Source: a virus. From it: 24,303 nt of DNA. Each line of letters begins with the position of its first letter. Position 1 is the first letter of the stretch. Location of the stretch: IMG/VR virus record IMGVR_UViG_3300034375_005124, positions 1-24,303 of that record. One strand, 5' to 3'. A program made the translations under genes and the position numbers. The notes beneath the pieces are model-generated. The model saw only the letters and a program-made list of their open reading frames with translations. It was not told where the DNA came from and did no database searches. Positions 13,028-18,382 of this stretch are shown one piece after another.

Positions 13028-13442
13028 TTTTCCCTTTCCTTACTCTTTTCTCTAAACAATCATTGCATAATAAGTCATCTTCTGTAAATAGACTATTTAA
13101 CCATTCGTCATCTCCGTAATGTATTTTGTGTAAGTCACCAAATATTCCACCGTCATGTCCATCGTGTTTACTACCGCAATCCGTACAATGACATATTCCA
13201 TCACCTCCATCTACAAGGTTTATTGTTGCTCTTAGGTTGTTATTCACAAAACTTATTACATCAGCGGTATTTTCAAAAAAATAACCTCTGTTTAGTAATA
13301 AATGTCTGAAGATAGGTGCTAACATCCCATCAAATACAACATCAGCATTCATAGTAGTATCAATCTCATTGCTGAACTTTTCTAGCGTAGCATCCATCTT
13401 ATCACATACCTCTGCAAGGTCTTTCTGGTCATTCCTCTTCAT
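13008..13442 (-). CDS. Zinc-finger-like phage protein, unknown
   Basis: 144 residues from the ATG at 13442, chosen because GGGGTG stands just upstream; an ATG nine codons earlier would have no ribosome site. N-terminal ~70 residues are helical (Asp-Lys-Met-Asp-Ala-Thr-Leu-Glu-Lys-Phe). The C-terminal half holds Cys-His-Cys-x-x-Cys, a His/Asp/Gly-rich loop and a later Cys-x-x-Cys (Cys-Asn-Asp-Cys-Leu), probably one zinc site. It overlaps both neighbours in the leftward operon. Function unknown; metal binding is the only supported property. Confidence 0.6.
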   Translation of the reverse strand: MKRNDQKDLAEVCDKMDATLEKFSNEIDTTMNADVVFDGMLAPIFRHLLLNRGYFFENTADVISFVNNNLRATINLVDGGDGICHCTDCGSKHDGHDGGIFGDLHKIHYGDDEWLNSLFTEDDLLCNDCLEKRVRKGKNELSEA

Positions 13443-13935
13443 CTTCACCCCAAAACCTCTCTGAGACATTTTTCACATCAATCTCCATATATTCGTATCC
13501 TTCAGCTTCCATGTATTGTTCAATAGCTTTACAAAGGTGATTTCGTTTTTCTTCATCTGATGTGTACCACTCTACAAAATTAGTCAATATCGTCTCCTTT
13601 ATTTTTACTGCTTCATTCCAATCACTTAGATACACTTTGCCTTTCGCTCCGGTATCAATGACTTCTGGTATATGAATTGGTTTTGCATCTGTATCTGTAT
13701 CTGTATTCCAAAATTCAAAAACTTCATCATGAGTTTTTATGCGTTCATCAGCCTCCCATCCGGCATCGATTCTTTCATTTATCCAATCTTTTAAGTTATC
13801 CAGATACCTATTTCTTTCTTCTGGATCATTAATAAAATCGGTAATGATATTGCAGAACTCCTCTTTTGCCATTAGACAGTTATCCAAATCCAAATCAAAG
13901 TATTGAATCAATGCATTATATGGTAATCTCTTCAT
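13429..13935 (-). CDS. Acidic phage protein, unknown
   Basis: 168 residues starting three bases after the upstream stop; GGGAG lies in that junction. It is strongly acidic, with many Asp and Glu and a Glu-Asp-Glu-Glu-Glu end, and mostly helical. A short Thr-Asp repeat lies near residue 77. Acidic small proteins of this size can be DNA mimics, but the charge alone does not show it. No conserved motif recognised. The downstream gene overlaps it by 14 bases. Confidence 0.6.
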   Translation of the reverse strand: MKRLPYNALIQYFDLDLDNCLMAKEEFCNIITDFINDPEERNRYLDNLKDWINERIDAGWEADERIKTHDEVFEFWNTDTDTDAKPIHIPEVIDTGAKGKVYLSDWNEAVKIKETILTNFVEWYTSDEEKRNHLCKAIEQYMEAEGYEYMEIDVKNVSERFWGEDEEE

Positions 13936-14130
13936 CTATTCACTCCCTTCATAATTACGTCCTATGTAATCTGGAGTACTAATAAAGCGTTGAAAAACCT
14001 TACCTTCCACGCTCCAACTTTCAATCTTTTCGCCATATTTCCACCATTGTGTAGCCTCAGTTTTATTATTAGCTTTTACCTTATAAGTAGAAAAAACTAC
14101 TTCTCGTACTTCTACAATATATTCCTTCAT
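13936..14130 (-). CDS. DpnD/PcfM-like small protein
   Basis: 64 residues; the ATG overlaps the upstream stop by one base. N-terminal pattern Glu-Tyr-Ile-Val-Glu-Val-Arg-Glu-Val-Val, then Val-Lys-Ala-Asn-Asn-Lys-Thr-Glu-Ala, then an aromatic helix resembles the DpnD/PcfM-like beta-beta-alpha family, the same plan as the gene at 15516-15737. The two may be diverged paralogues. The role of this family is not well known. Located in the coupled lower half of the operon, without a hairpin leader of its own. Confidence 0.5.
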   Translation of the reverse strand: MKEYIVEVREVVFSTYKVKANNKTEATQWWKYGEKIESWSVEGKVFQRFISTPDYIGRNYEGSE

Positions 14131-14591
14131 TATCCGTATATCACCTTTCCAAATAGAGCTATCTGCACTATTTCATCACAATCACCGGCATCTAAATGGT
14201 CACCTTCGTGTCCAATAGAGAACCTTTTATTTTGTTGCATCCATTTTTCCAGACCTTCAATTAAACCATCGTACTGTAGGTATTTTATGTGGCAAGAATC
14301 TTCTGGCTCTAACATTGTAAAGCCTATAGAATATTTATCTCGGTCATCGTCTTCATTATGGTCATAGTTAAATACTAATGATAGCATTTTTGACTTTATT
14401 AAATCATCAAACGCATAATCTGGTAGCTCGTTGTATTTATCAAAAACAATATCATCAAATTCTGGGTCGTATTTATCACCCCATAATCCAACTTCTCTGC
14501 ACCAATAATTAATACCACCATCAAAAGCTCCTTGCAAGATATTACAAAGGGTTTTATCGGTCATTTCGTTTTTTACATTAATCGTAAACAT
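14130..14591 (-). CDS. Conserved-looking phage protein, unknown
   Basis: 153 residues with its own hairpin leader and a GGAGG site. The N-terminal Thr-Leu-Cys-Asn-Ile-Leu-Gln-Gly-Ala-Phe-Asp-Gly-Gly-Ile-Asn-Tyr-Trp is a signature I recall from phage hypothetical proteins in which an 'L..aF.GG.nYW' motif is conserved. The middle is acidic (Asp-His-Asn-Glu-Asp-Asp-Asp-Arg-Asp) and the C-terminus contains His-Glu-Gly-Asp-His-Leu-Asp-Ala and Ile-Val-Gln-Ile-Ala-Leu-Phe-Gly. The repeated His and Asp residues could bind metal. No enzymatic function is known to me. Confidence 0.65.
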   Translation of the reverse strand: MFTINVKNEMTDKTLCNILQGAFDGGINYWCREVGLWGDKYDPEFDDIVFDKYNELPDYAFDDLIKSKMLSLVFNYDHNEDDDRDKYSIGFTMLEPEDSCHIKYLQYDGLIEGLEKWMQQNKRFSIGHEGDHLDAGDCDEIVQIALFGKVIYG

Positions 14592-14637
14592 TTGTTTACC
14601 TCCATTTGTTTGTTGAGATTTATCGCTCCATGCGATA
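14592..14637 (-). promoter_or_regulatory. Hairpin leader cassette, copy A
   Basis: On the minus strand: stem TATCGC/GCGATA (plus coordinates 14621-14626/14632-14637), then AATCTCAACAAAC, then TGGAGGTAAAC before the ATG at 14591. It is the most diverged copy and the only one with a non-GC-rich stem. Confidence 0.6.
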
Positions 14638-14638
14638 G

Positions 14639-14682
14639 AAGGTAGGAAGGGAATCGAACCCTATCTAGTACCATACTACCTT
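14639..14682 (-). other. tRNA-like mini-helix (acceptor plus T-arm)
   Basis: On the minus strand AAGGTAG (14682-14676) can pair with CTACCTT (14645-14639), and inside lies AGGG-TTCGATT-CCCT (14662-14648), a textbook T-arm. Only 13 bases occupy the place of the D and anticodon arms. No full cloverleaf can be built from the neighbouring sequence. It lies between the stop at 14698 and leader copy A. It may be a tRNA remnant or a tRNA mimic. Confidence 0.4.
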
Positions 14683-14697
14683 TATACAAGATGATCT

Positions 14698-15150
14698 TTA
14701 ACCCATCGGGAATTGATCCTTGTGCCTATTAAGATTTAATGCAAAATACTTATGTGACACTCTGGCGGTATCAATCCCTAAATGTTCTGGGTCGCTTAAC
14801 CATCGTTTTTCAATATCAAAAAATGGATACTTTTTAGGGTTTTGGTTACCAGACTTAATAACCTTAGTTACTCTAACTGTATCTGATCCTATGTATTTTT
14901 TGAATTGATTTTTAACAACTAAAACATCTCCAACTTTTACTTTATTTGGTTGAGCAATGTTTTCTGTTGTTTCATGTATTTTGATACTTCTGCGATCCAA
15001 TCTATAAATAACATAAACCGGTATTCTGTAATCAGTTCGACAGACCGAGCAAGTAAAATAAAGAAATGTTTTTTCTTTATTCATTCGATAATCTCTGACT
15101 TCAAGATCATCAATTTCCTTCTCGCAACATCTATGTACTTGTTCTTGCAT
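14698..15150 (-). CDS. Cys-rich phage protein, unknown
   Basis: 150 residues with hairpin leader B and TGGAGGTTA before the ATG. N-terminal residues contain Cys-Cys (8-9) and later Cys-Ser-Val-Cys (about 34-37), a possible zinc knuckle set. The middle (~70-95) reads Val-Lys-Val-Gly-Asp-Val-Leu-Val-Val-Lys, like a small beta-barrel or KOW/SH3-type strand pair. The end, Phe-Ala-Leu-Asn-Leu-Asn-Arg-His, is polar. The combination suggests a nucleic-acid- or protein-binding module, but no family is recognised. Confidence 0.6.
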   Translation of the reverse strand: MQEQVHRCCEKEIDDLEVRDYRMNKEKTFLYFTCSVCRTDYRIPVYVIYRLDRRSIKIHETTENIAQPNKVKVGDVLVVKNQFKKYIGSDTVRVTKVIKSGNQNPKKYPFFDIEKRWLSDPEHLGIDTARVSHKYFALNLNRHKDQFPMG

Positions 15151-15210
15151 ATTATAACCTCCATTTTATTTTAAAAAAATCTTTGGGCGGTCAGGATTGT
15201 ACAACCGCCC
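15151..15210 (-). promoter_or_regulatory. Hairpin leader cassette, copy B
   Basis: Stem GGGCGGT/ACCGCCC (plus 15185-15191/15204-15210). On the minus strand it is followed by AAAGATTTTTTT and then ATGGAGGTTATAAT before the ATG at 15150. Confidence 0.75.
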
Positions 15211-15219
15211 TATCTAGTA

Positions 15220-15450
15220 TTAACCTATTCCATTATTACACCTCCTTGCTTTTACTCTCTCGTGAACCATTGCGACCCTATCTCTATAATTCTGTAAATC
15301 TAAAACCCACGGGTCTTCAGAATCATACTTACAAGGGTTGTTGTCTACTTGGTCTATTGTCTCATCAATAGATTTAAGCAACAAAGCGAACCGCTTCGCA
15401 TTAGTCCAAGAATGTAAAATAATAGTACATATTTTATCATTTATTGGCAT
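15220..15450 (-). CDS. Small helical protein, unknown
   Basis: 76 residues with hairpin leader C and AGGAGGTTA before the ATG. The sequence is mostly helical: Asn-Ala-Lys-Arg-Phe-Ala-Leu-Leu-Leu-Lys-Ser-Ile, an Asp-rich loop, and Val-Ala-Met-Val-His-Glu-Arg-Val-Lys-Ala-Arg-Arg. It has three Cys but no paired knuckle. No family recognised. It is a separate cassette with non-coding sequence on both sides. Confidence 0.55.
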   Translation of the reverse strand: MPINDKICTIILHSWTNAKRFALLLKSIDETIDQVDNNPCKYDSEDPWVLDLQNYRDRVAMVHERVKARRCNNGIG

Positions 15451-15501
15451 TGGTTAACCTCCTTTTGTTGAGAAAATTCTTGCCCCGGAATTACTCCGGG
15501 G
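15451..15501 (-). promoter_or_regulatory. Hairpin leader cassette, copy C
   Basis: Stem CCCCGGA/TCCGGGG with a five-base loop (plus 15483-15489/15495-15501). On the minus strand it is followed by CAAGAATTTTCTCAAC and AAAAGGAGGTTAACC before the ATG at 15450. Confidence 0.8.
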
Positions 15502-15515
15502 TCTTGGTTATAGTT

Positions 15516-15737
15516 TTAATTGCCTTGTTTTTTTCTTCTACGAAGAATACCGGGAGGGGTTATATCGACACTTATTGTCTCACAATCAACTATTTGTTTT
15601 CTTATAAGTTTATAATTATCAGGGTAACCCTTTTCCCATTCATAATAAAAATAATCTTCGGCATCTTCTTTTGATTTAGCTTCTACCTCGATTACTTTAC
15701 GCACAGTCTCATAAACAACTACATCGTATGTTTTCAT
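15516..15737 (-). CDS. DpnD/PcfM-like small protein
   Basis: 73 residues with hairpin leader D. The sequence starts Met-Lys-Thr-Tyr-Asp-Val-Val-Val-Tyr-Glu-Thr-Val, then Val-Ile-Glu-Val-Glu-Ala-Lys-Ser-Lys-Glu-Asp-Ala-Glu, then an aromatic helix, matching the DpnD/PcfM-like pattern (two strands and an 'A.s.eeA' helix). The C-terminal Arg-Arg-Arg-Lys-Lys tail is basic and could contact nucleic acid. Related proteins occur in mobile elements, but I know of no firm function. Confidence 0.6.
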   Translation of the reverse strand: MKTYDVVVYETVRKVIEVEAKSKEDAEDYFYYEWEKGYPDNYKLIRKQIVDCETISVDITPPGILRRRKKQGN

Positions 15738-15791
15738 GTTATAACCTCCATTTGTTAAGAAAATTCTTTGCCGGGATTTATCCGTCCCGGC
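15738..15791 (-). promoter_or_regulatory. Hairpin leader cassette, copy D
   Basis: Stem GCCGGGA/TCCCGGC (plus 15770-15776/15785-15791). On the minus strand it is followed by AAAGAATTTTCTTAAC and AAATGGAGGTTATAAC before the ATG at 15737. This copy is close to the consensus. Confidence 0.8.
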
Positions 15792-15800
15792 TCGGTTTGT

Positions 15801-16106
15801 TTATTTGTTCATCTCCTTTTTAAGCTTGGCTTGTAGTTTCTTACTAGACTTAACAAACGCTTTTATGCATTCGGTTTGGTCTTTGTAATGTTTGATAACT
15901 TGAGGTACAACAAGAGAGCCGTTATTAAATGGCTTTGGTTCAGTATCTTTTATTACAGTTATTTGGTCTGAACCTTTACTTGTTTTAGTAAAATCAAGGT
16001 CTTGATATATAATAAGTCCTTGTTTTGTGATTTCACCGTATACCGGTTTATCTCCCGGGAAACTAAGGTATTTATGTTCCCAAGCTTTGACAAACTGTCT
16101 ATTCAT
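15801..16106 (-). CDS. Small basic phage protein, unknown
   Basis: 101 residues with hairpin leader E. The first ~60 residues are beta-rich (Lys-Tyr-Leu-Ser-Phe-Pro-Gly, Val-Tyr-Gly-Glu-Ile, Gly-Leu-Ile-Ile-Tyr-Gln-Asp). The end is a Lys-rich helix (Lys-Ser-Ser-Lys-Lys-Leu-Gln-Ala-Lys-Leu-Lys-Lys). No motif or family recognised. The basic tail may bind nucleic acid, but this is weak inference. Confidence 0.55.
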   Translation of the reverse strand: MNRQFVKAWEHKYLSFPGDKPVYGEITKQGLIIYQDLDFTKTSKGSDQITVIKDTEPKPFNNGSLVVPQVIKHYKDQTECIKAFVKSSKKLQAKLKKEMNK

Positions 16107-16163
16107 TGTATAACCTCCATTATTATTAAGAAAAATCTTTGCCGGGGTCTTACCCTCCCCGGC
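16107..16163 (-). promoter_or_regulatory. Hairpin leader cassette, copy E
   Basis: Stem GCCGGGG/CCCCGGC (plus 16141-16147/16157-16163). On the minus strand it is followed by AAAGATTTTTCTTAAT and AATGGAGGTTATACA before the ATG at 16106. Confidence 0.8.
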
Positions 16164-16185
16164 TAGGGTTTAGCGTGTCCTTCTG

Positions 16186-16404
16186 TTATTTTTTAGGCTT
16201 TATAAACATATTAGAACCGTCCATATCAAACCATCTTCTAATTTTCCTATCTAGTATTTCAATTTGCTCTTTGCGTTGGTCTTTGTCCCATGTGGCACTA
16301 AATCCCATAGTCATTACATCAAGCAGAAATTCAAGGGTCTTTTTGTGTCCCTTCTCAGGTTCTAGGTTTCTGTATATTTCGTATATGTTTGTATTATGTT
16401 GCAC
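16186..16404 (-). CDS. Small helical protein, unknown (GTG start)
   Basis: 72 residues starting at GTG, fixed by leader copy F, in which GGAGGTAATACA stands at the same distance from the start as in the other cassettes. The sequence is charged and helical (Lys-Thr-Leu-Glu-Phe-Leu-Leu-Asp-Val-Met and Lys-Glu-Gln-Ile-Glu-Ile-Leu-Asp-Arg-Lys-Ile-Arg-Arg-Trp). No known motif. This shows how the repeated leader can be used to choose starts in this region. Confidence 0.55.
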   Translation of the reverse strand: MQHNTNIYEIYRNLEPEKGHKKTLEFLLDVMTMGFSATWDKDQRKEQIEILDRKIRRWFDMDGSNMFIKPKK

Positions 16405-16460
16405 TGTATTACCTCCATTAGTTAAGAAAAATCTTTACCCGGTATTATTCGCCCCCGGGT
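16405..16460 (-). promoter_or_regulatory. Hairpin leader cassette, copy F
   Basis: Stem ACCCGG/CCGGGT (plus 16437-16442/16455-16460). On the minus strand it is followed by AAAGATTTTTCTTAAC and TAATGGAGGTAATACA before the GTG at 16404. Confidence 0.75.
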
Positions 16461-16471
16461 TGGGTCGGTTG

Positions 16472-16876
16472 TTAGCTAACTCTAAAGAAATACCAATCGC
16501 CGAACTCGTGTTCGCTATGGTCATAGTGTGCGAAGTGATGACCGTAGCCATCGTGCTTAATGTACTGCTCTGTAACTGTGTCAATGTGTTTTACTAGCAT
16601 TTTACCAAGTCCTTCGTAACCGTTGCACTCTTGCAGTTTTTCGATGATTTCAATATCAAGATTTAAAATATCAGCAATGAACCACGCATTAAAAGAGCCT
16701 AAGATATACAAGTCGCTCTGTAACTCATCGGCTAATATATCGTCTATATCGTTAGCATGTATGAAGCGGTAATCGTTGACCTCGAAATCCGTTTCTTTTA
16801 TCATATTTAAACGAACTTCTTTTATATCTGATTTATCAAAATCAAATGATCTTAGAGTTTTATTTATTGTTACCAT
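16472..16876 (-). CDS. Phage protein with His/Tyr-rich C-terminus, unknown
   Basis: 134 residues with hairpin leader G. The first ~90 residues are alpha/beta with Asn-Ala-Trp-Phe-Ile-Ala-Asp-Ile-Leu. The C-terminus reads Gly-Tyr-Gly-His-His-Phe-Ala-His-Tyr-Asp, then Glu-His-Glu-Phe-Gly-Asp-Trp-Tyr-Phe-Phe. The closely spaced His, Asp and Glu suggest a metal site. I recall similar C-termini in phage hypothetical proteins, but no function. It is one of the longer genes of the cassette island. Confidence 0.6.
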   Translation of the reverse strand: MVTINKTLRSFDFDKSDIKEVRLNMIKETDFEVNDYRFIHANDIDDILADELQSDLYILGSFNAWFIADILNLDIEIIEKLQECNGYEGLGKMLVKHIDTVTEQYIKHDGYGHHFAHYDHSEHEFGDWYFFRVS

Positions 16877-16935
16877 TTTGTAACCTCCATTAGTTTTAGT
16901 TGAGAAAAATTTTTGCCGGGTATAAACCCCCCGGC
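16877..16935 (-). promoter_or_regulatory. Hairpin leader cassette, copy G
   Basis: Stem GCCGGG/CCCGGC (plus 16915-16920/16930-16935). On the minus strand it is followed by AAAAATTTTTCTCAAC and CTAATGGAGGTTACAAA before the ATG at 16876. Confidence 0.75.
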
Positions 16936-16944
16936 TAGGTGTGG

Positions 16945-17133
16945 TTATGCAAACTGCCTTAAAATAGCGTTGGCGGTATCTATTGCCGGTTGCTTTTCTG
17001 ATTCATAGCTTGATCCTTCCATAGATTGAATGCCTTTTTTACTAGTAGTATTTATTACGTACTCTTGCCAGTTATTATCGTAAGCAACTGTAATAATTAC
17101 GTTACTGTTTTCTAGTGTTGTTATAGTGTGCAT
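16945..17133 (-). CDS. First gene of leftward operon, small protein, unknown
   Basis: 62 residues with hairpin leader H. Predicted beta-rich first half (Thr-Ile-Thr-Thr-Leu, Asn-Val-Ile-Ile-Thr-Val-Ala-Tyr) and a helical end (Ala-Ile-Asp-Thr-Ala-Asn-Ala-Ile-Leu-Arg-Gln-Phe). No known motif. As promoter-proximal gene it is likely the most strongly expressed member of the island. Confidence 0.55.
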   Translation of the reverse strand: MHTITTLENSNVIITVAYDNNWQEYVINTTSKKGIQSMEGSSYESEKQPAIDTANAILRQFA

Positions 17134-17195
17134 TGTTTAACCTCCGTTAGTGTTGAGAAATAAAATTTTCCCGGGAAGGGGGAAAGCGTCCCGGG
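17134..17195 (-). promoter_or_regulatory. Hairpin leader cassette, copy H
   Basis: Stem CCCGGGA/TCCCGGG (plus 17170-17176/17189-17195). On the minus strand it is followed by AAAATTTTATTTCTCAAC and AACGGAGGTTAAACA before the ATG at 17133. No gene lies upstream, so this copy cannot simply be the terminator of a preceding gene. Confidence 0.75.
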
Positions 17196-17223
17196 TCGCC
17201 TCTCATAAATGGAGGAGGTATTT

Positions 17224-17292
17224 ACAACCGCTACCCCTTAGGACGGTTGTCGAATCCGGTTGCCGGTCATGGCGATTAGCTCGGGGCAACCG
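17224..17292 (-). promoter_or_regulatory. Leader with paired inverted CGGTTG blocks
   Basis: Two stems in the leftward leader: ACAACCG 17224-17230 with CGGTTGT 17244-17250, and CGGTTGCC 17257-17264 with GGCAACCG 17285-17292. Because all four arms share CGGTTG or CAACCG they can also pair in other combinations, as an RNA switch or a set of operator sites would. The same words in the same order occur at 7413-7513. Confidence 0.45.
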
Positions 17293-17323
17293 TTAAGATT
17301 CATAAATTATCAAAAAACAATAT

Positions 17324-17357
17324 GTCACAAATTACCACTTTGTAACATTCGTGTCAA
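17324..17357 (-). promoter_or_regulatory. Probable leftward promoter with operator-like inverted repeat
   Basis: On the minus strand, TTGACA (17357-17352), a 17-base gap, and TAATTT (17334-17329) preceded by TGG as an extended -10. Overlapping it is an inverted repeat, GTCACAAA/TTTGTAAC (17324-17331/17339-17346), matching at 7 of 8 pairs, a good place for a repressor. It would drive the island ending at 12591. Confidence 0.45.
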
Positions 17358-17395
17358 GTGCTACAATGAAAATAAGTTAAAAGATTGACGAGAAA

Positions 17396-17704
17396 TAATT
17401 TTTTTTAGTGTGTTAATTTGTGTAAATGTGAACGGCAGAGAGTGCAATTTTACTCGGCACTAAGTCCCAAATATTTTAAGATTTGTTGCATCTTCTCAGG
17501 CTTCGACTGTGCCAAGGGTTTTAGACCCTCGATGAACCGAGGAGAAACAGAGGAAAGCGGACATATAAAGGACATTACGCAAACATTTATATATATAGCG
17601 ACCCCCCTCCCCATAGTCGTAATTGTACCGGTCATCGTAGTCATGGTATAGTATTAATTTTTTCATCCAGATATTTTGCTTAACTTTTATCACAATTTAT
17701 CACA
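17396..17704. other. Non-coding gap upstream of the packaging genes
   Basis: About 300 bases without a gene I can support. Open frames on both strands exist but have no ribosome sites and no recognisable protein pattern. The gap holds the arm-like repeat at 17553-17575, a small GGGTTTTAGACCC hairpin at 17517-17529, an alternating AT stretch near 17585-17597 and a tandem 10-mer at 17687-17706. It separates the leftward and rightward operons, so a late promoter is expected here, but I cannot point to one. Confidence 0.5.
17553..17575 (-). repeat. Distant copy of the attP arm-type repeat pair
   Basis: Read on the minus strand, this 23-mer matches 5222-5244 at 21 of 23 positions, including two TGTCC half-sites 11 bp apart. 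It also matches the right attP arm pair at 5368-5386 at 17 of 19 positions. It lies about 12 kb away in opposite orientation. Confidence 0.55.
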
Positions 17705-17706
17705 AT
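17687..17706 (+). repeat. Tandem 10-bp direct repeat at a start codon
   Basis: TTATCACAAT occurs twice in perfect tandem (17687-17696, 17697-17706), and the second copy ends in the AT of the start codon of the following small gene. It may be a protein-binding site; it could also be chance in AT-rich DNA. Confidence 0.4.
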
Positions 17707-17794
17707 GAAAAAACACGAATTAGTAGCAATAGGAGTATATATCAGTATTTTATTAACTATATATATAATAGTAAAGTTGGTCGCAAATGTCTAA
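17705..17794 (+). CDS. 29-residue single-pass membrane peptide
   Basis: A short ORF with Met-Lys-Lys-His-Glu and then a hydrophobic stretch of about 22 residues (Val-Ala-Ile-Gly-Val-Tyr-Ile-Ser-Ile-Leu-Leu-Thr-Ile-Tyr-Ile-Ile-Val). It overlaps the next gene by eight bases, a typical phage arrangement. There is no ribosome site, and AT-rich DNA easily encodes such peptides, so confidence is low. Confidence 0.35.
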   Translation: MKKHELVAIGVYISILLTIYIIVKLVANV

Positions 17795-18092
17795 GAAGCC
17801 TCCTATAAAAAAGAACGCAACCCACTGGGGAGAATGGATACGCAATCATCCTAAGACCCCAGACCTTTTACAAAAACTATTTAATATAGCTATGGATGAG
17901 AAGCATCCGAACCATGTAAAAGCTATTAATATTCTTATTGACCGGATCGCTCCAAGTCTAAAAGCATCTGAACTTAAGATAGAAGGTGATATAACCCCGG
18001 GGGTCATAGTCTTACCCGAAAAAAGTATTACAAAAGAGTCCCAGACCGCTCCTAAAATAGAAAAGATTAAAAACAAACCAGCCGAGGCTTAG
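17787..18092 (+). CDS. Small terminase subunit candidate
   Basis: A 101-residue basic protein two genes before the large terminase. Residues ~14-55 (Trp-Gly-Glu-Trp-Ile-Arg-Asn-His-Pro, then Leu-Leu-Gln-Lys-Leu-Phe-Asn-Ile-Ala-Met, then His-Val-Lys-Ala-Ile-Asn-Ile-Leu-Ile-Asp-Arg-Ile-Ala-Pro-Ser-Leu-Lys) look helical and DNA-binding-like, similar in my memory to short phage proteins placed ahead of TerL. A Val-Ile-Val-Leu-Pro-Glu strand follows, then a Lys-rich tail. In the usual plan TerS recognises the packaging site and feeds DNA to TerL. Shorter than most TerS proteins; the call rests mainly on position. Confidence 0.5.
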   Translation: MSKKPPIKKNATHWGEWIRNHPKTPDLLQKLFNIAMDEKHPNHVKAINILIDRIAPSLKASELKIEGDITPGVIVLPEKSITKESQTAPKIEKIKNKPAEA

Positions 18093-18094
18093 GC

Positions 18095-18382
18095 TTGGAG
18101 GCAGATGCGAAATCGATTAAGATGGATCGACTTGATGATAATTATATTATTAGGCTCAACATTCGCTATGCAATTAACGGCATTATACTTATCGGCTCGT
18201 TGTGCGGTCTATACTATAATACTGCACACAAAATTGAACTCTTGGAGCGGAATGTAGCAGAATTGCAAGATAGAGTAAACGCTTTAGAAGCTAAACATCA
18301 AGAAGAAATAGAAAAAGTTATGAGCTGGTATGAAGAATTGTCTATTAACCCACTAACTGGATTTAAAAAGAAACGTAAATGA
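18095..18382 (+). CDS. Membrane-anchored coiled-coil protein
   Basis: 95 residues from TTG, with GAGG seven bases upstream; an ATG nine codons later is an alternative. Residues ~23-41 (Ile-Arg-Tyr-Ala-Ile-Asn-Gly-Ile-Ile-Leu-Ile-Gly-Ser-Leu) form one membrane segment. Residues ~46-80 are a clear coiled coil (Ile-Glu-Leu-Leu-Glu-Arg-Asn-Val-Ala-Glu-Leu-Gln). The C-terminus is Asn-Pro-Leu-Thr-Gly-Phe and a Lys/Arg run. The stop overlaps the terminase start by ATGA. The role between TerS and TerL is unknown; spanin-like or DNA-entry functions have no direct support. Confidence 0.65.
   Translation: MEADAKSIKMDRLDDNYIIRLNIRYAINGIILIGSLCGLYYNTAHKIELLERNVAELQDRVNALEAKHQEEIEKVMSWYEELSINPLTGFKKKRK

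Noticed and set aside
17272-17292. GGCGATTAGCTCGGGGC resembles the 5' end of a tRNA
   Set aside because: No anticodon arm, T-arm or matching acceptor strand follows; the resemblance is limited to the D-arm-like word.
17450-17693. Overlapping minus-strand frames of about 55-65 codons in the gap before the packaging genes, one ending in a plausible helical C-terminus
   Set aside because: No ribosome sites, no consistent frame along the stretch and no recognisable protein; probably chance.
18105-18257. A 50-residue hydrophobic reading frame nested in the 18095-18382 gene, with GGAGG just upstream
   Set aside because: The ribosome site is only three bases from its ATG, and the surrounding frame has a clear membrane segment and coiled coil with better context; a nested gene cannot be excluded, but the evidence is thin.
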